This document shows positions 49,754 through 60,211 of a DNA stretch of 64,000 nt, piece after piece (the stretch's first letter is position 1; each line of letters starts with the position of its first letter). This stretch comes from JAOTZA01 sp965224065. GTDB taxonomy: Bacteria > Acidobacteriota > Thermoanaerobaculia > Multivoradales > JAHEKO01. The DNA lies in the NCBI GenBank assembly GCA_965224065.1, contig CBDCYF010000005.1:2170001-2234000 (forward strand). The letters are read 5' to 3'. The notes under the pieces were generated by a model. The model did not search any database. It was given only the letters and a program-made list of their open reading frames with translations, and was not told the origin of the DNA. The position numbers were made by a program, and so were the translations under genes.

Positions 49754-51655
49754 ATGACTTACCCCGGCAACCGATCTCTCTCCGAAGAGATCCGCGAGAG
49801 GATTACGACCACTTTCGAGCAAACGCTCGATCTGGCGGCCGAGGGCAGGCTCCAGGAAGCACGGACCGGATGCAACTTCGTGCTGCAGCTCGACCCGCTG
49901 TTGGAGCCGGCGCGAACCCTCAAAGACCGGTTGGAGTCGGCGACCGGTCCGGTGGCGACCGAGGACCTGCGGATGTCCGCGGAGGGCACGACCGCCCCGG
50001 CAGCCGAGGGGGCTCCGGGACCCGAGCCGGCTGCCGAGCCGAGCGAGGAGGTCTTCGACTTGTCACCGGCCGCGGGAGATCAGGAGCCCACAGAGCCCAT
50101 TGTGGAGCCGCCGGCAGCGCCCCCGAGCGGAGAGAAACCGGATGCCTCCGCCCATGACGAGGGCACCGAGCGTCTCGAAGCGGCGCTCGATCTGAGTATG
50201 CTCGGGTCGACGGCGGAAACGCCGGACACTGTCGAGCCGGCCGCGCCCCCGGAACAAGTGCCCGTGGCTTCGGACGGCGGGAGCGCCGCGAGCGAAGACG
50301 AGCCGGCCGGCGAACCGGCGGCCGCTCTCGACGCCGAGAGCGAAGGACGCATCACCGAGCTTTTGGCCGAGGGTCAGGCCGCTTTCGAGGAGAAGCAGTA
50401 CCAGTCGGCGATCGACGCCTGGTCGCGGATCTTTCTCGTCGACATCGACCATGCCGAGGCCAGCCGGAGGATCGAGCTGGCCCGCAAGCTCAAGGCCGAG
50501 GTCGAGCGCCAGGTCGAGGAGACGTTTCACGAGGCGGTGGCACAGGTCGAGGGCGGGGACTTCGATGCGGCGCGGGAGGGCTTTCAGCGCGTCCTCGAGA
50601 TGCATCCCAGCCATCTGAGCGCGCAGGAGTATCTGGAGAAGCTCGACTCGGGCGGATTTGCGCCCCCTTCGGCCGAGCCGGCGCCGCCTTCCGTGCCGCC
50701 TGCCGCGCCGACCATCGACCCGGGACCCGACGACCCCGGTCTCGCCGCGCCGGTGGAAGATTCCTTCGGAGACGCCCTCGGCTCTCCGGCCGACGAGACA
50801 ACCGTCGAGGCACCCAAAGGACCGCCGCCCCAGGCCAAACCCCAGCGTCCGCCCGCCAAGCAGGGCAGGTTTCGCCCTTCGTTGCTCTATCTCGGCGGCG
50901 CGGTCCTGCTCCTCGTCCTCGCCGGTATCTGGTTTCTTTGGAGCAACTGGGACAGCACGTTTCCCAACGCCGGCGACCAACCTGTCGCCCAGAAGCGGCC
51001 CCGGATCGACCCCATCGCTCGCGCCATGAAGGTCCACGACGATGGCAACGCCGCGCTGGCCATCGCTCAGCTCAAGCGGCTACCGCCCAGCCACGAACGC
51101 TACGCCGAGGCCCAGGCGCTGATTGCCCAATGGGAGGCGCCTGCCGAGGAAGAGGAGGTCGCCGAGGTGGTCACGGCCGAGCAGACCGCGGCTCGCGACC
51201 TGTTCGTTCAACAAGCCCAAAGCGCCGCGGACCGCCGGGAGTTTCTTCTCGCCCAGGATCTGCTGACACAGGCAGCCGACAGCGCTCCTCTTGAGGAGGG
51301 TTCGCTCGCGCTGCAGAACACCGTCGAGCAAGCGCTGGCTCCGCTGGCGACCGAGCTCGAGATCTTCCGGCAGGGCGAATGGGCGCACGGGCTGCGGAAG
51401 CTCTGGACGCTGCGTGAGAGCAATCCCACCAACCCCGACATTCAACGGCTGATGGTGGATTCGTACTACAACCTGGGGGTACGCGACCTACAGCGGCAGG
51501 AGCCCCTGACCGCGGTGGAAAACCTCACCGAGGCGCTTCAGCTCGCCGGCGCGGACCCCGAGGTCCAGCGCCTGCTGGATTTCGCCCGCGCATACGAAAA
51601 ACAGCCGGTGGATCTTCTCTATCGCATTTTTGTCAAGTACGTCCCGTTCCGATAG
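49754..51655 (+). CDS. TPR-containing membrane protein
   Basis: 633 residues from the ATG at 49754; a TTG eight codons earlier is less likely. An N-terminal helical pair (LDLAAEGRLQEARTGCNFVLQLDP) looks like one TPR unit. A long acidic Pro/Ala-rich linker follows (about 70-205), then more TPR-like repeats (LLAEGQAAFEEKQYQSAIDAWSRIFLVD, FDAAREGFQRVLEMHP), a second Pro-rich linker, one membrane helix (about 385-403, YLGGAVLLLVLAGIWFLW) and a C-terminal TPR region. A scaffold or assembly role at the membrane is inferred. Upstream of an RDD gene by 16 bases and probably cotranscribed with it. Confidence 0.72.
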   Translation: MTYPGNRSLSEEIRERITTTFEQTLDLAAEGRLQEARTGCNFVLQLDPLLEPARTLKDRLESATGPVATEDLRMSAEGTTAPAAEGAPGPEPAAEPSEEVFDLSPAAGDQEPTEPIVEPPAAPPSGEKPDASAHDEGTERLEAALDLSMLGSTAETPDTVEPAAPPEQVPVASDGGSAASEDEPAGEPAAALDAESEGRITELLAEGQAAFEEKQYQSAIDAWSRIFLVDIDHAEASRRIELARKLKAEVERQVEETFHEAVAQVEGGDFDAAREGFQRVLEMHPSHLSAQEYLEKLDSGGFAPPSAEPAPPSVPPAAPTIDPGPDDPGLAAPVEDSFGDALGSPADETTVEAPKGPPPQAKPQRPPAKQGRFRPSLLYLGGAVLLLVLAGIWFLWSNWDSTFPNAGDQPVAQKRPRIDPIARAMKVHDDGNAALAIAQLKRLPPSHERYAEAQALIAQWEAPAEEEEVAEVVTAEQTAARDLFVQQAQSAADRREFLLAQDLLTQAADSAPLEEGSLALQNTVEQALAPLATELEIFRQGEWAHGLRKLWTLRESNPTNPDIQRLMVDSYYNLGVRDLQRQEPLTAVENLTEALQLAGADPEVQRLLDFARAYEKQPVDLLYRIFVKYVPFR

Positions 51656-51671
51656 GTGATGGCGGCTCGCG

Positions 51672-52283
51672 ATGAAACGCCCCGATCGGTCGTCTGAAGT
51701 CGACCTCCTTTTCGACCTGCCGCTCGAGAAACCGGACCCCCACACGGCGGCGGACGATATCGCCGACTTCGACGCCGACTTTGTCGAGGTCCAGAAACCG
51801 CTGGTCTTCGAATCGACCTCCGAGCCGGATCCCGCAGGCGAGACCAAGGTGCCGCCCTTTGCGGGGCGGAGCGCTTCCGAGCCGCCGGTCTCATCGCGTT
51901 TTCTCGCCGCGATCCTCGATCTCGGAACGGTCGCGGCAGGCGTCGCGGTGGCGCTGGCGGCCGCCGCCCTCCTCGGCGCTCGCCCCCACCCCGCGGCGTG
52001 GCCGCCGTTTGTGCTTTTTGGACTGTGTTTTTCCTTTCTCTACACCGTCGTTCCACTGGCCTTCTGGGGCAAGACACCCGGGATGGCCTACGCCGGGATC
52101 GTCAGCCGCGGCAAGGACGGGCTGCCGCTGACCATTCCGCAGACGGTTCTCCGGTGGCTCGGTCAGATGATCGTCTACGCCGGAGCCGGGCTGCCCGCGC
52201 TCCTCGCCCTGAGCGGCGTGTCGCTCTCCGACCTGCTCAGCCGCTCGCGCGTAACGATCGACGACTCACCGGCTACGCAGTAG
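51672..52283 (+). CDS. RDD family membrane protein with element-derived 3' end
   Basis: 203 residues. A hydrophilic N-terminal region of about 70 residues is followed by SSRFLAAILDLGTVAAGVAVAL (R and D of the RDD signature), LYTVVPLAFWGKTPGMAYAGI and a last helix pair. RDD proteins include Na+/H+ antiporter-like and unassigned membrane proteins. The final codons and the TAG stop fall within sequence that matches the right end of the MITE-like element (CGCAGTAGATTC), so the original C-terminus may have been replaced by the insertion. Confidence 0.78.
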   Translation: MKRPDRSSEVDLLFDLPLEKPDPHTAADDIADFDADFVEVQKPLVFESTSEPDPAGETKVPPFAGRSASEPPVSSRFLAAILDLGTVAAGVAVALAAAALLGARPHPAAWPPFVLFGLCFSFLYTVVPLAFWGKTPGMAYAGIVSRGKDGLPLTIPQTVLRWLGQMIVYAGAGLPALLALSGVSLSDLLSRSRVTIDDSPATQ

Positions 52284-52307
52284 ATTCCCGGTGAGAACGT
52301 CTGGCTA
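52275..52307. repeat. Solo end of the MITE-like element
   Basis: ACGCAGTAGATTCCCGGTGA followed by GAACGTCTGGCTA matches the right end of the copy at 56054-56086 and directly abuts the left inverted repeat of the complete copy, sharing CTAG. It is probably the remainder of an earlier, otherwise deleted copy. Confidence 0.6.
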
Positions 52308-52487
52308 GCCTGACTTTCTCACCAACCTCCGGCCCGAAGGCCGGAAATGCCTGAATCTACTGCGTTGCGCTCCCATCGGGCTCCTCGACGTAGCTACGGC
52401 TACGCCTGCGTCGCCCTCGGTCGCAAGCCTTGCATCTCCAGGCATTTGCAGCCTTCTGCCTCGAACGCTGGTGAGAAAGTCAGGCTA
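52306..52487. mobile_element. MITE-like element, copy 1 (182 bp)
   Basis: A non-coding element with perfect 18-base terminal inverted repeats, TAGCCTGACTTTCTCACC at 52306-52323 and its complement at 52470-52487. The interior contains the palindrome CTACGTCGAGG/CGTAGCTACGGCTACG and the words GCAAGCCTTGCATCT and AGGCATTTGC, all shared with the copy at 55.9 kb in opposite orientation. The right end supplies the TAG stop of the TetR gene. No transposase is encoded, and any mobilising enzyme must act in trans. Confidence 0.8.
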
Positions 52488-53078
52488 GGGAATCGTTCCC
52501 TCCAGCAGCAGCCGGCCGACCTCGGCGATGAGAGAGCGGCGCCTTTGCTCGCCGAACAGCTTGACGTCGCGGCTGAGATTGGCCAGTAGACCCAGGCCCA
52601 CGAGGGCCCACGCCGCTTGCTCGGCGTCGAGCGCACTCGCCCCCTTCCGCCGCTCGCCATGCTCTTCGATCCGGCCGCTGATTTCCTTGTGGAAGCTGTG
52701 GAACATGCGGCGCAGCGCGGTCCGGATCTCGGCGTCATCCGCCTCGCTGAGCCCCGCAAAAATGATGCGGTAGAGGCCGAATTCCCCCAAGTGGCGGGAC
52801 TCGTACTCCAAAAGCCGCTCGGCGCGGCTTCCCCCCTCACCGGGTCGGTCGAGGACCTCTTGCCAGATACGGGCGGAATTCTGGTAGACGTGCTCGATCG
52901 CCGCCAGGAACATCTCCTTTTTCCCGGGCCAGAGCCGGTAGAGAATCGTCTCCTGGACGCCACAGGCTTCAGCCAGCTCCGCGGTCGTGGTGCGCCGATA
53001 CCCTCGTTCCACAAAACACTGCGCGATAACGGGCAGTAGCTTGGCGCGCTTTTCCTCGCTCAGGTTGGGTCTGGCCAC
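52485..53078 (-). CDS. TetR/AcrR family regulator
   Basis: 197 residues. The N-terminal DNA-binding domain is typical: LPVIAQCFVERGYRRTTTAELAEACGVQETILYRLWPGKKEMFLAAI, a helix-turn-helix with the YRLWPGK variant of the usual YYYFGSKE motif. The C-terminal ligand-binding domain has no distinctive motif. The stop codon is the outer CTA of the element's inverted repeat, so the C-terminus may differ from its ancestors. The divergent DUF3592 gene 86 bases away is a candidate target, by position only. Confidence 0.85.
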   Translation of the reverse strand: MARPNLSEEKRAKLLPVIAQCFVERGYRRTTTAELAEACGVQETILYRLWPGKKEMFLAAIEHVYQNSARIWQEVLDRPGEGGSRAERLLEYESRHLGEFGLYRIIFAGLSEADDAEIRTALRRMFHSFHKEISGRIEEHGERRKGASALDAEQAAWALVGLGLLANLSRDVKLFGEQRRRSLIAEVGRLLLEGTIP

Positions 53079-53164
53079 GATGGTCTCCCAGGATCTCCGT
53101 TGCTGGCACGAATGGACGACAGCACGAAGATCATACCGGGGCCATACTGGATAAGATCCCTCCA

Positions 53165-54862
53165 GTGCGTATCGCCGCGCTCGCCCAAATTGTCCTACTC
53201 GGCCTTTGCGCAGCCATAGGCTTGCTGGGCACTTTCGCGGTCGCGAGCGACTGGATCCGAGGTCTCGACACCTGGTTCTGGGAAGAGACGGTTTGCACGA
53301 TCGAGTCGTCCGAGGCGGTGCGGCGCCCGCAATACGGGGACACCGAGCTCCAGGTCTCGTACCGGTACGACCACCGTGCCCAACCCTACTTGGGAAACGC
53401 CTACCGCCACGGCTATGCTGGGTCCGAGACGGTCTCCGAGGCCCAGGTTCTGGCCGGGCGGTATCGAGCCGGCGACAAAGTGACGTGCTGGGTCGACCCG
53501 GAAGAGCCCGGCCGATCGTATCTGCGCCGGTCCAATCTCTGGGAAGGGTTTTGGATCCTGGTGCCCCTGGTCTTTCTGGCCGTCGGGGCCGGTGCCCTCT
53601 GGCTGTTGCACGGCCCTCCTTCCCGAACCGACGGGGAGGAGACCGCGGGCGACGGCCCGTTGCCCAAGAAGGCCCGCTCCGGACTGGCGGTCGCCGCGAT
53701 CATCTTCTTCCCCGGCATCTTCTTTCTGGTCGGCGCCGGTTTTCTGATCCCGTTTTTCATCTGGCCGGCTCTCCAAGTCGTCGAGGCCCGCTCCTGGCTC
53801 GAGGTGCCGTGCGAGATCCTGTCGAGCGGGGTGCGGTCGCATCCGGGTGACGACAGCACCACCTACAGTGTCGATGCGCTGTATCGGTACGAGATCGACG
53901 GGCGTTCGTATCAATCGAACCGCTACGGTTTCATGGGCGGTTCCTCCAGCGGCTACGAGCGCAAAGCCAGGATCGTCGCCGGGCTCGAGGAAGGAACCAC
54001 CACGCTTTGCTACGTCGATCCGAACGACCCGTTCAATGCCGTCATCGAACGGGGCTTCACCGCCGATTACCTGTTTGGCGTCATCCCCCTCCTGTTCACG
54101 CTGATCGGCGCCGGTGGGCTCGTCTTCGTGATCAAGGGCCTGAGGGACGCCAGGCGGGACGCGGCACGCCCTTCCTGGGCCGCGCCCACCGAACCGGGCG
54201 ATGCGCCGGCACTCGGCCGATTCGCCGCCGGTCCGACCCCGGAACAGCCGGTCACCGATTCTCTCGTGCTCGAACCGACGACGGGCCCGCTCGGCAAACT
54301 GGGGTGCACGATTCTCGGCGCGCTGTTCTGGAACGGTTTTCTCTCGATCTTCGTATGGCAGGTGGTCGAAAGTTGGAAGGCCGGAACCAAGGAGTGGTTC
54401 GTCATCCTGGTCCTGACCCCATTTGTTCTCATCGGCCTGCTGCTGCTCGCCGGCATCCCCTATTCCATCCTGGCTCTCCTCAACCCACGCGCGCGCGTCA
54501 GCCTCACCCCGGGCACTCTCCGGGTTGGTGAATCGGCTCAGCTCAAGTGGTCCTTCACCGGGTTTGCGAGCCGCGTCCGGCACCTCGAGGTCTGGCTCGA
54601 AGCCACCGAGACCCAAACCCATCACAAGGAATCGGGGGTTCGCATAGAAACAAGGCCTCTCGACACGCCCAAAGTCTCGATCCTGGACCGCGGGCGAGAC
54701 CAACCACTGGAGTCCGGCGGTGTGACGTTCACGATTCCCACCGGCACGCCTCTTTCGTCCGACGGCGACCCTTCGATCGCCTGGAAGCTCAAGCTCCACG
54801 GCGAGATCGCCTACTGGCCCGACGTCGCCGAGGAGTACGAGGTGCGGCTGAGCGGGCTCTAG
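53165..54862 (+). CDS. Membrane protein with two DUF3592 domains
   Basis: 565 residues from GTG; TAAGAT lies seven bases before it. It has two DUF3592-like units, each an extracytoplasmic beta domain flanked by helices: residues about 40-145 (ETVCTIESSEAV, VSYRYD, YRAGDKVTCWVDPEEPGRSYLRR) and about 205-320 (VPCEILSSGVRSHPGDDSTTYSVDALYRYEIDGRSY, TTLCYVDPNDPFNAVIERG). Two more membrane helices and a cytosolic beta-sandwich C-terminal domain (LTPGTLRVGESAQLKWSF, GVTFTIPTGTPLSSDG) follow. DUF3592 is found in both bacteria and phage-related contexts without known function. The stop overlaps the next gene's stop by 4 bases. Confidence 0.75.
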   Translation: MRIAALAQIVLLGLCAAIGLLGTFAVASDWIRGLDTWFWEETVCTIESSEAVRRPQYGDTELQVSYRYDHRAQPYLGNAYRHGYAGSETVSEAQVLAGRYRAGDKVTCWVDPEEPGRSYLRRSNLWEGFWILVPLVFLAVGAGALWLLHGPPSRTDGEETAGDGPLPKKARSGLAVAAIIFFPGIFFLVGAGFLIPFFIWPALQVVEARSWLEVPCEILSSGVRSHPGDDSTTYSVDALYRYEIDGRSYQSNRYGFMGGSSSGYERKARIVAGLEEGTTTLCYVDPNDPFNAVIERGFTADYLFGVIPLLFTLIGAGGLVFVIKGLRDARRDAARPSWAAPTEPGDAPALGRFAAGPTPEQPVTDSLVLEPTTGPLGKLGCTILGALFWNGFLSIFVWQVVESWKAGTKEWFVILVLTPFVLIGLLLLAGIPYSILALLNPRARVSLTPGTLRVGESAQLKWSFTGFASRVRHLEVWLEATETQTHHKESGVRIETRPLDTPKVSILDRGRDQPLESGGVTFTIPTGTPLSSDGDPSIAWKLKLHGEIAYWPDVAEEYEVRLSGL

Positions 54863-55467
54863 TCCGTCCGATCCGAGCGATCCCGCCGCCGCACCCCCCA
54901 GGCCAGCCAGAGGTTGCCGGCCGCAGCCGCGATGGCGAACGCCAGCAGCGGGTCGACGCCCGGCACCAGCGCCGCCAGTCCGCCGATCTGGTAGATCAAC
55001 CCGGCGGCGCGGAAGGGCGGAAATCCCAGTCCCCCGTGAGCGTAGAACGAGTGGCCGAGCACCAGCAGCCAGAGACCCGGCAGCAGGCTCGCCTGTCCGG
55101 CCCACAGCAACGCCAGGGAGAGAGCGATGGCGACGAGCGACAGATTTCCCTGGCTTCGCAGGACCCAGCGGGCGAGCTCGGAAGGCCGGTGTGCGCGAGA
55201 GCCGCGGAAGAGCACGACGCCTTCGACCACTCCACCCAGCAGAATCGCCACCGACCACAGCAAGGTGACGGCGGCCACGCCGCCGGTCTCGACGCGCCGC
55301 GTCAGCAGGGCGGCGGCGGCCAGCACCACCGCCCACACCACCCAGGACAGAGGCGAGCGCAGAAAGCTCTCCGCCGAGCGGGAGAACTGCTCTCGAACCC
55401 GCTCGAGGTCGGACGGACCGGCGTTCAGGTCCGACGGTGGAACGAGCGGGTCGTAGTCGGAAGCCAC
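54859..55467 (-). CDS. Predicted membrane protein, family not recognised
   Basis: 202 residues with about five or six hydrophobic segments from residue 38 onward; the first 35 residues are soluble and charged. No catalytic or binding motif stands out. The loop GHSFYAHGGLGFPPFRAAG is His/Gly-rich. The gene begins 8 bases after atpC on the same strand and may be read from the atp operon. It is convergent with the DUF3592 gene. Function cannot be suggested. Confidence 0.6.
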   Translation of the reverse strand: MASDYDPLVPPSDLNAGPSDLERVREQFSRSAESFLRSPLSWVVWAVVLAAAALLTRRVETGGVAAVTLLWSVAILLGGVVEGVVLFRGSRAHRPSELARWVLRSQGNLSLVAIALSLALLWAGQASLLPGLWLLVLGHSFYAHGGLGFPPFRAAGLIYQIGGLAALVPGVDPLLAFAIAAAAGNLWLAWGVRRRDRSDRTD

Positions 55468-55475
55468 CGCGATGG

Positions 55476-55883
55476 CTACTTTTGCTTCTCGAGCAGCCTC
55501 AACTGGGTGCGCGCGCGTTTGAACACGCGCTCGCGCTGAGCGGCCGCACCGTCGGCGCGGTCCTTCATCTCGCGAGCTTCGGCCAGCAGCGCCTCGGCCT
55601 GCTCGCGGTCTAGTTCTTCGACCCGCCGCGCGTCCTCGGTCAGCACCGTCAGCCGGTTGTCGATCATCTCGACAAACCCGCCGTCGATAAAAAAGACCTC
55701 ATCGCCTTCCTCGGTCTCGATCCGCAACCGGCCGACGTCGAGCTTGGCCAGGATGGGTGCGCGGCTGCGCAGAAAGCCCAGCTCGCCATCGTGCGCCGGC
55801 ACGGCGACAAAACGAGCCTCGCCGTCGAAGACCGCCTTCTCGGGGGTCACGACGGCGACTTGGAAGCTCTTGGAATCGGCCAT
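55476..55883 (-). CDS. atpC: ATP synthase epsilon subunit
   Basis: 135 residues. The N-terminal beta sandwich (FQVAVVTPEKAVFDGEARFVAVPAHDGELGFLRSRAPILAKLDVGRLRI) and FFIDGGFVEMIDNRLTVLTEDA are typical, followed by the C-terminal helical hairpin. It forms the central-stalk foot with gamma and can inhibit ATP hydrolysis. It is separated from atpD by a 200-base gap holding a MITE-like element, so coupling to atpD is lost here; the message must read through it or atpC has its own promoter. Confidence 0.95.
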   Translation of the reverse strand: MADSKSFQVAVVTPEKAVFDGEARFVAVPAHDGELGFLRSRAPILAKLDVGRLRIETEEGDEVFFIDGGFVEMIDNRLTVLTEDARRVEELDREQAEALLAEAREMKDRADGAAAQRERVFKRARTQLRLLEKQK

Positions 55884-55905
55884 GGCGCGTGCTTTGGGGG
55901 CGGGC

Positions 55906-56083
55906 TAGCCTGATCTTCTCACCGGAATCGTAGCGAGAAGCCGCAAATGTCCGAAGATGCAAGGCTTGCGACCGAGGGCGACGTAGGCGTAGCCGTAGCT
56001 ACGTCGAGGAGCCCGACGAGAGCGTAACGTAGCAGATTCAGGCATTTGCGGCTTCGCAGTAGATTCTTGGTGAGAAGATCAGG

Positions 56084-56086
<3 letters not shown>
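55906..56086. mobile_element. MITE-like element, copy 2 (181 bp), inside the atp operon
   Basis: The 18-base terminal inverted repeats TAGCCTGATCTTCTCACC (55906-55923) and complement (56069-56086) are perfect within the copy, and both arms changed together relative to copy 1 (GACTTT to GATCTT), as expected if pairing of the ends is selected. The interior is the reverse complement of copy 1 with scattered differences. The right end supplies the TAG stop of atpD. Confidence 0.82.
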
Positions 56087-57553
<1,467 letters not shown>

Positions 57554-57562
57554 CTAAGCTAT

Positions 57563-58441
57563 CTAGGCCAGGGCGTTGGCTCCCCCGACGATGTCCAAAA
57601 GCTCCATCGTGATCTGTGTCTGCCGCGCCCGGTTGTACTGCTGGGTCAGGCGCTTGATCATCTCGCCCGCCGCGTCGGTCGCCGCCTTCATCGCCACCAT
57701 CCGGGCGATCTGCTCCGACACCGCGGCATCGGTAAAGCTCTGAAAAAGCCGCACCCGCACCGTGGCCGGCAGGATCTCGTTGAGCAGGGTCTGCGGGTCG
57801 GGCGAGAACTCGTACTCGGCCGACGAGCCCGCGTCCGCTTCGCCTCCCGTGGCCGCCTCGCGCTCGAGCGGCAGGATCTTCTCGACCACCGGCTTTTGCC
57901 GGCCGGTCGAGATGAACTTTGTGTAGGCCACGTAGACCGAGTCGAGCTCACCCGAGACAAAGCGCTCGATCATCCGGTTGGCAAAGGGCTCGACGTCTTC
58001 GAAACGGACGTTCTCGCCGGCCTCGGCGTCGGTCGAGGCCATCTCGTGGCCGAGAAACTGAAAATAGGCGATGCCCTTCTTGCCCACCATGTGGGTCTCG
58101 CACTCCACCCCCTGCTCGGACAACCCCTTCAAATGGTCCATGGCCGCCCGCAGCACATTGCTGTTGTAACCGCCGCACAGACCGCGGTTGCTGGTCAGCA
58201 CCACCAGCGCCGCCCGCTTTTCGGCCTCGGGCTGGTGCATCAACGGATGGTCGATCCCGGATGCCGCACGCGACAGATTGCCGACCAGCTCGGCGAGCTT
58301 GTCGGTGTACGGGCGGCCCGCCACCGCAGCGCTGTAAGCCGCCTGAAAACGCGCCGTGGCAATGAGCTGCATCGTCCGCGTGATCTTGCGGATGTTGCGA
58401 GCCGCCTTGCGGCGCTTGACCAGTACTCTGCGATTCGCCAT
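57563..58441 (-). CDS. atpG: ATP synthase gamma subunit
   Basis: 292 residues, central rotor shaft. KRRKAARNIRKITRTMQLIATARFQ at the N-terminus, VVLTSNRGLCGGYNSNVLRAA and the C-terminal MVAMKAATDAAGEMIKRLTQQYNRARQTQITMELLDIVGGANAL are textbook. It lies 27 bases upstream of atpD in the standard atp order, after atpA by 15 bases. Confidence 0.96.
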   Translation of the reverse strand: MANRRVLVKRRKAARNIRKITRTMQLIATARFQAAYSAAVAGRPYTDKLAELVGNLSRAASGIDHPLMHQPEAEKRAALVVLTSNRGLCGGYNSNVLRAAMDHLKGLSEQGVECETHMVGKKGIAYFQFLGHEMASTDAEAGENVRFEDVEPFANRMIERFVSGELDSVYVAYTKFISTGRQKPVVEKILPLEREAATGGEADAGSSAEYEFSPDPQTLLNEILPATVRVRLFQSFTDAAVSEQIARMVAMKAATDAAGEMIKRLTQQYNRARQTQITMELLDIVGGANALA

Positions 58442-58456
58442 CGGGCTCTACCGGCT

Positions 58457-60196
58457 CTACGCGGCCTCGTCCGACTCCATCCGGTTGACAAAGTTGGTCT
58501 TGAGGTCGCCGACGATCTTCTCCAGGCTTTCGGCGAGCTCGTCCGAGAGCTTGCCGCTCTCGGTGATCTCGTCGAGCACCTCAGGGAACTCGTCCCGCAG
58601 GTGCCGCACCAGGTCGGCCTCGAACTCGCCCACCTTTGCAGGGGGCAGATCGTCGAGATGGCCGCGGGTGCCCGCAAAGATCGAGGCAATCTGGTCCTCG
58701 ACCGCGAAGGGCTGATACTGCGGCTGCTTGAGCAACTCGACCATGCGCTCGCCGCGGTCGAGCTGACGCTGGGTGGCGGCATCGAGCTCGGTGCCGAGCT
58801 GGGCAAAGGCCTCGAGCTCGCGAAACGCCGCCAGGTCCAGGCGCAGCGTACTGGCGATCTTCTTCATCGCCTTGATCTGCGCGTTGCCGCCGACACGCGA
58901 CACCGAGATACCGACATTGACCGCCGGCCGCACGCCGGCGAAAAAGAGGTCGGGCTCGAGATAGATCTGGCCGTCGGTGATCGAGATCACGTTGGTCGGG
59001 ATGTAGGCCGAGACCTCGCCCTCGAGGGTCTCGATGATCGGCAACGCGGTCATCGAGCCGCCCGAGTCGTAGAACTTGTGGACCCGATAGTCGTCCTTGT
59101 CGTCCAGCGACTCGAGCCAGGCCTCGGCCCGCTCGCGGCCCTCGGGCCGGTGATAGATGCCCCCCGCATCGTCGGGACGGTGTTCGGCCGAAGCGTCAGC
59201 CCCATCGGGGTGGGTACGGGCCAGCGACCGGTCGGTCGAGTCTTCGGGTGTGTCCTTGGGCACGACGGCAAACTCATCGCGCAGCTTGACCGCGCGCTCG
59301 AGCAGGCGCGAGTGGAGATAGAAGACGTCGCCCGGGTAGGCCTCGCGTCCCGGCGGCCGGCGGAGCAACAACGAGAGCTGGCGGTAGGCGTGCGCCTGTT
59401 TGGACAGATCGTCGTAGACCACCAAGGTGGCCCGCCCCTGGCCGTACATGAAGTACTCGGCCATGGCGGCCCCGGCATAGGGCGCGATGTACTGGAGCGG
59501 CGCCGGATCCGAGGCCGAGGCCGAGACCACGATGGTGTAGTCCATGGCGCCCAGCTCGGTCAGCTTGTCGACCACTCCGGCCACGGTCGACTCTTTCAAC
59601 CCCACCGCCACATAGATACAGATGACGTCGCCGCCTTTCTGATTGACGATGGTGTCGAGCGCGATCGCGGTCTTGCCGGTCTTGCGGTCGCCGATGATGA
59701 GCTCGCGCTGGCCGCGGCCGATTGGAATCATCGAGTCGATGGCCTTGATACCCGTCTGGAGCGGCTCGTCCACCGGCTGCCGCGCGGCGATTCCGGGCGC
59801 CTTGTACTCGAGCGGCCGGCGTTCGCCGGTCTCGACCACGCCCTTGCCGTCGAGCGGCCGTCCCAGCGGGTCGACCACCCGGCCCACCAGGGCCTCGCCA
59901 CACGGAATCGACAGCAGGTTGCCGGTGCGCCGCACCTCGTCGCCTTCCTTGATGTCCAGATACTCGCCAAAGATGACCACACCGACCGAGCTCTCCTCGA
60001 GATTGAAGACCTGGCCGAACTGGCCGTTGGCGAACTCGAGCTGCTCGCCGGCCATGGCACCCGTCAGGCCGTAGACTCGGGCGATCCCGTCGCCCACCTC
60101 GAGCACCCGTCCGACCTCGGACAGATCGACTTCGCTGCGGTAGTTCTGGATCTCTTCGGTGAGAACGGATGAGATCTCGTCAACGTTGAACTTCAT
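58457..60196 (-). CDS. atpA: ATP synthase alpha subunit with a large insertion
   Basis: 579 residues, against about 500-515 normally. Walker A GDRKTGKT (169-176), the [16 protein letters not shown] loop and [14 protein letters not shown] are normal. Between [18 protein letters not shown] and [12 protein letters not shown], where typical subunits have only a short linker, about 72 extra hydrophilic residues (about 307-379, [18 protein letters not shown] through [13 protein letters not shown]) are inserted in frame. The flanks are intact, so the subunit is probably functional. The insert should project near the nucleotide-domain surface and might serve regulation or stability. Confidence 0.95.
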   Translation of the reverse strand: MKFNVDEISSVLTEEIQNYRSEVDLSEVGRVLEVGDGIARVYGLTGAMAGEQLEFANGQFGQVFNLEESSVGVVIFGEYLDIKEGDEVRRTGNLLSIPCGEALVGRVVDPLGRPLDGKGVVETGERRPLEYKAPGIAARQPVDEPLQTGIKAIDSMIPIGRGQRELIIGDRKTGKTAIALDTIVNQKGGDVICIYVAVGLKESTVAGVVDKLTELGAMDYTIVVSASASDPAPLQYIAPYAGAAMAEYFMYGQGRATLVVYDDLSKQAHAYRQLSLLLRRPPGREAYPGDVFYLHSRLLERAVKLRDEFAVVPKDTPEDSTDRSLARTHPDGADASAEHRPDDAGGIYHRPEGRERAEAWLESLDDKDDYRVHKFYDSGGSMTALPIIETLEGEVSAYIPTNVISITDGQIYLEPDLFFAGVRPAVNVGISVSRVGGNAQIKAMKKIASTLRLDLAAFRELEAFAQLGTELDAATQRQLDRGERMVELLKQPQYQPFAVEDQIASIFAGTRGHLDDLPPAKVGEFEADLVRHLRDEFPEVLDEITESGKLSDELAESLEKIVGDLKTNFVNRMESDEAA

Positions 60197-60211
60197 GGAT
60201 CAATCCTCGTT

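Noticed and set aside
53195..55336. A 713-codon minus-strand frame opposite the DUF3592 gene
   Set aside because: Shadow of the DUF3592 gene, which has membrane helices and repeated domains. The minus frame is Arg/Gly/Pro-rich with no family features and no ribosome site.
59060..59278. The AtpA insert as an intein
   Set aside because: About 72 residues is far below intein size, and there are no splicing-junction Cys/Ser with terminal His-Asn motifs.
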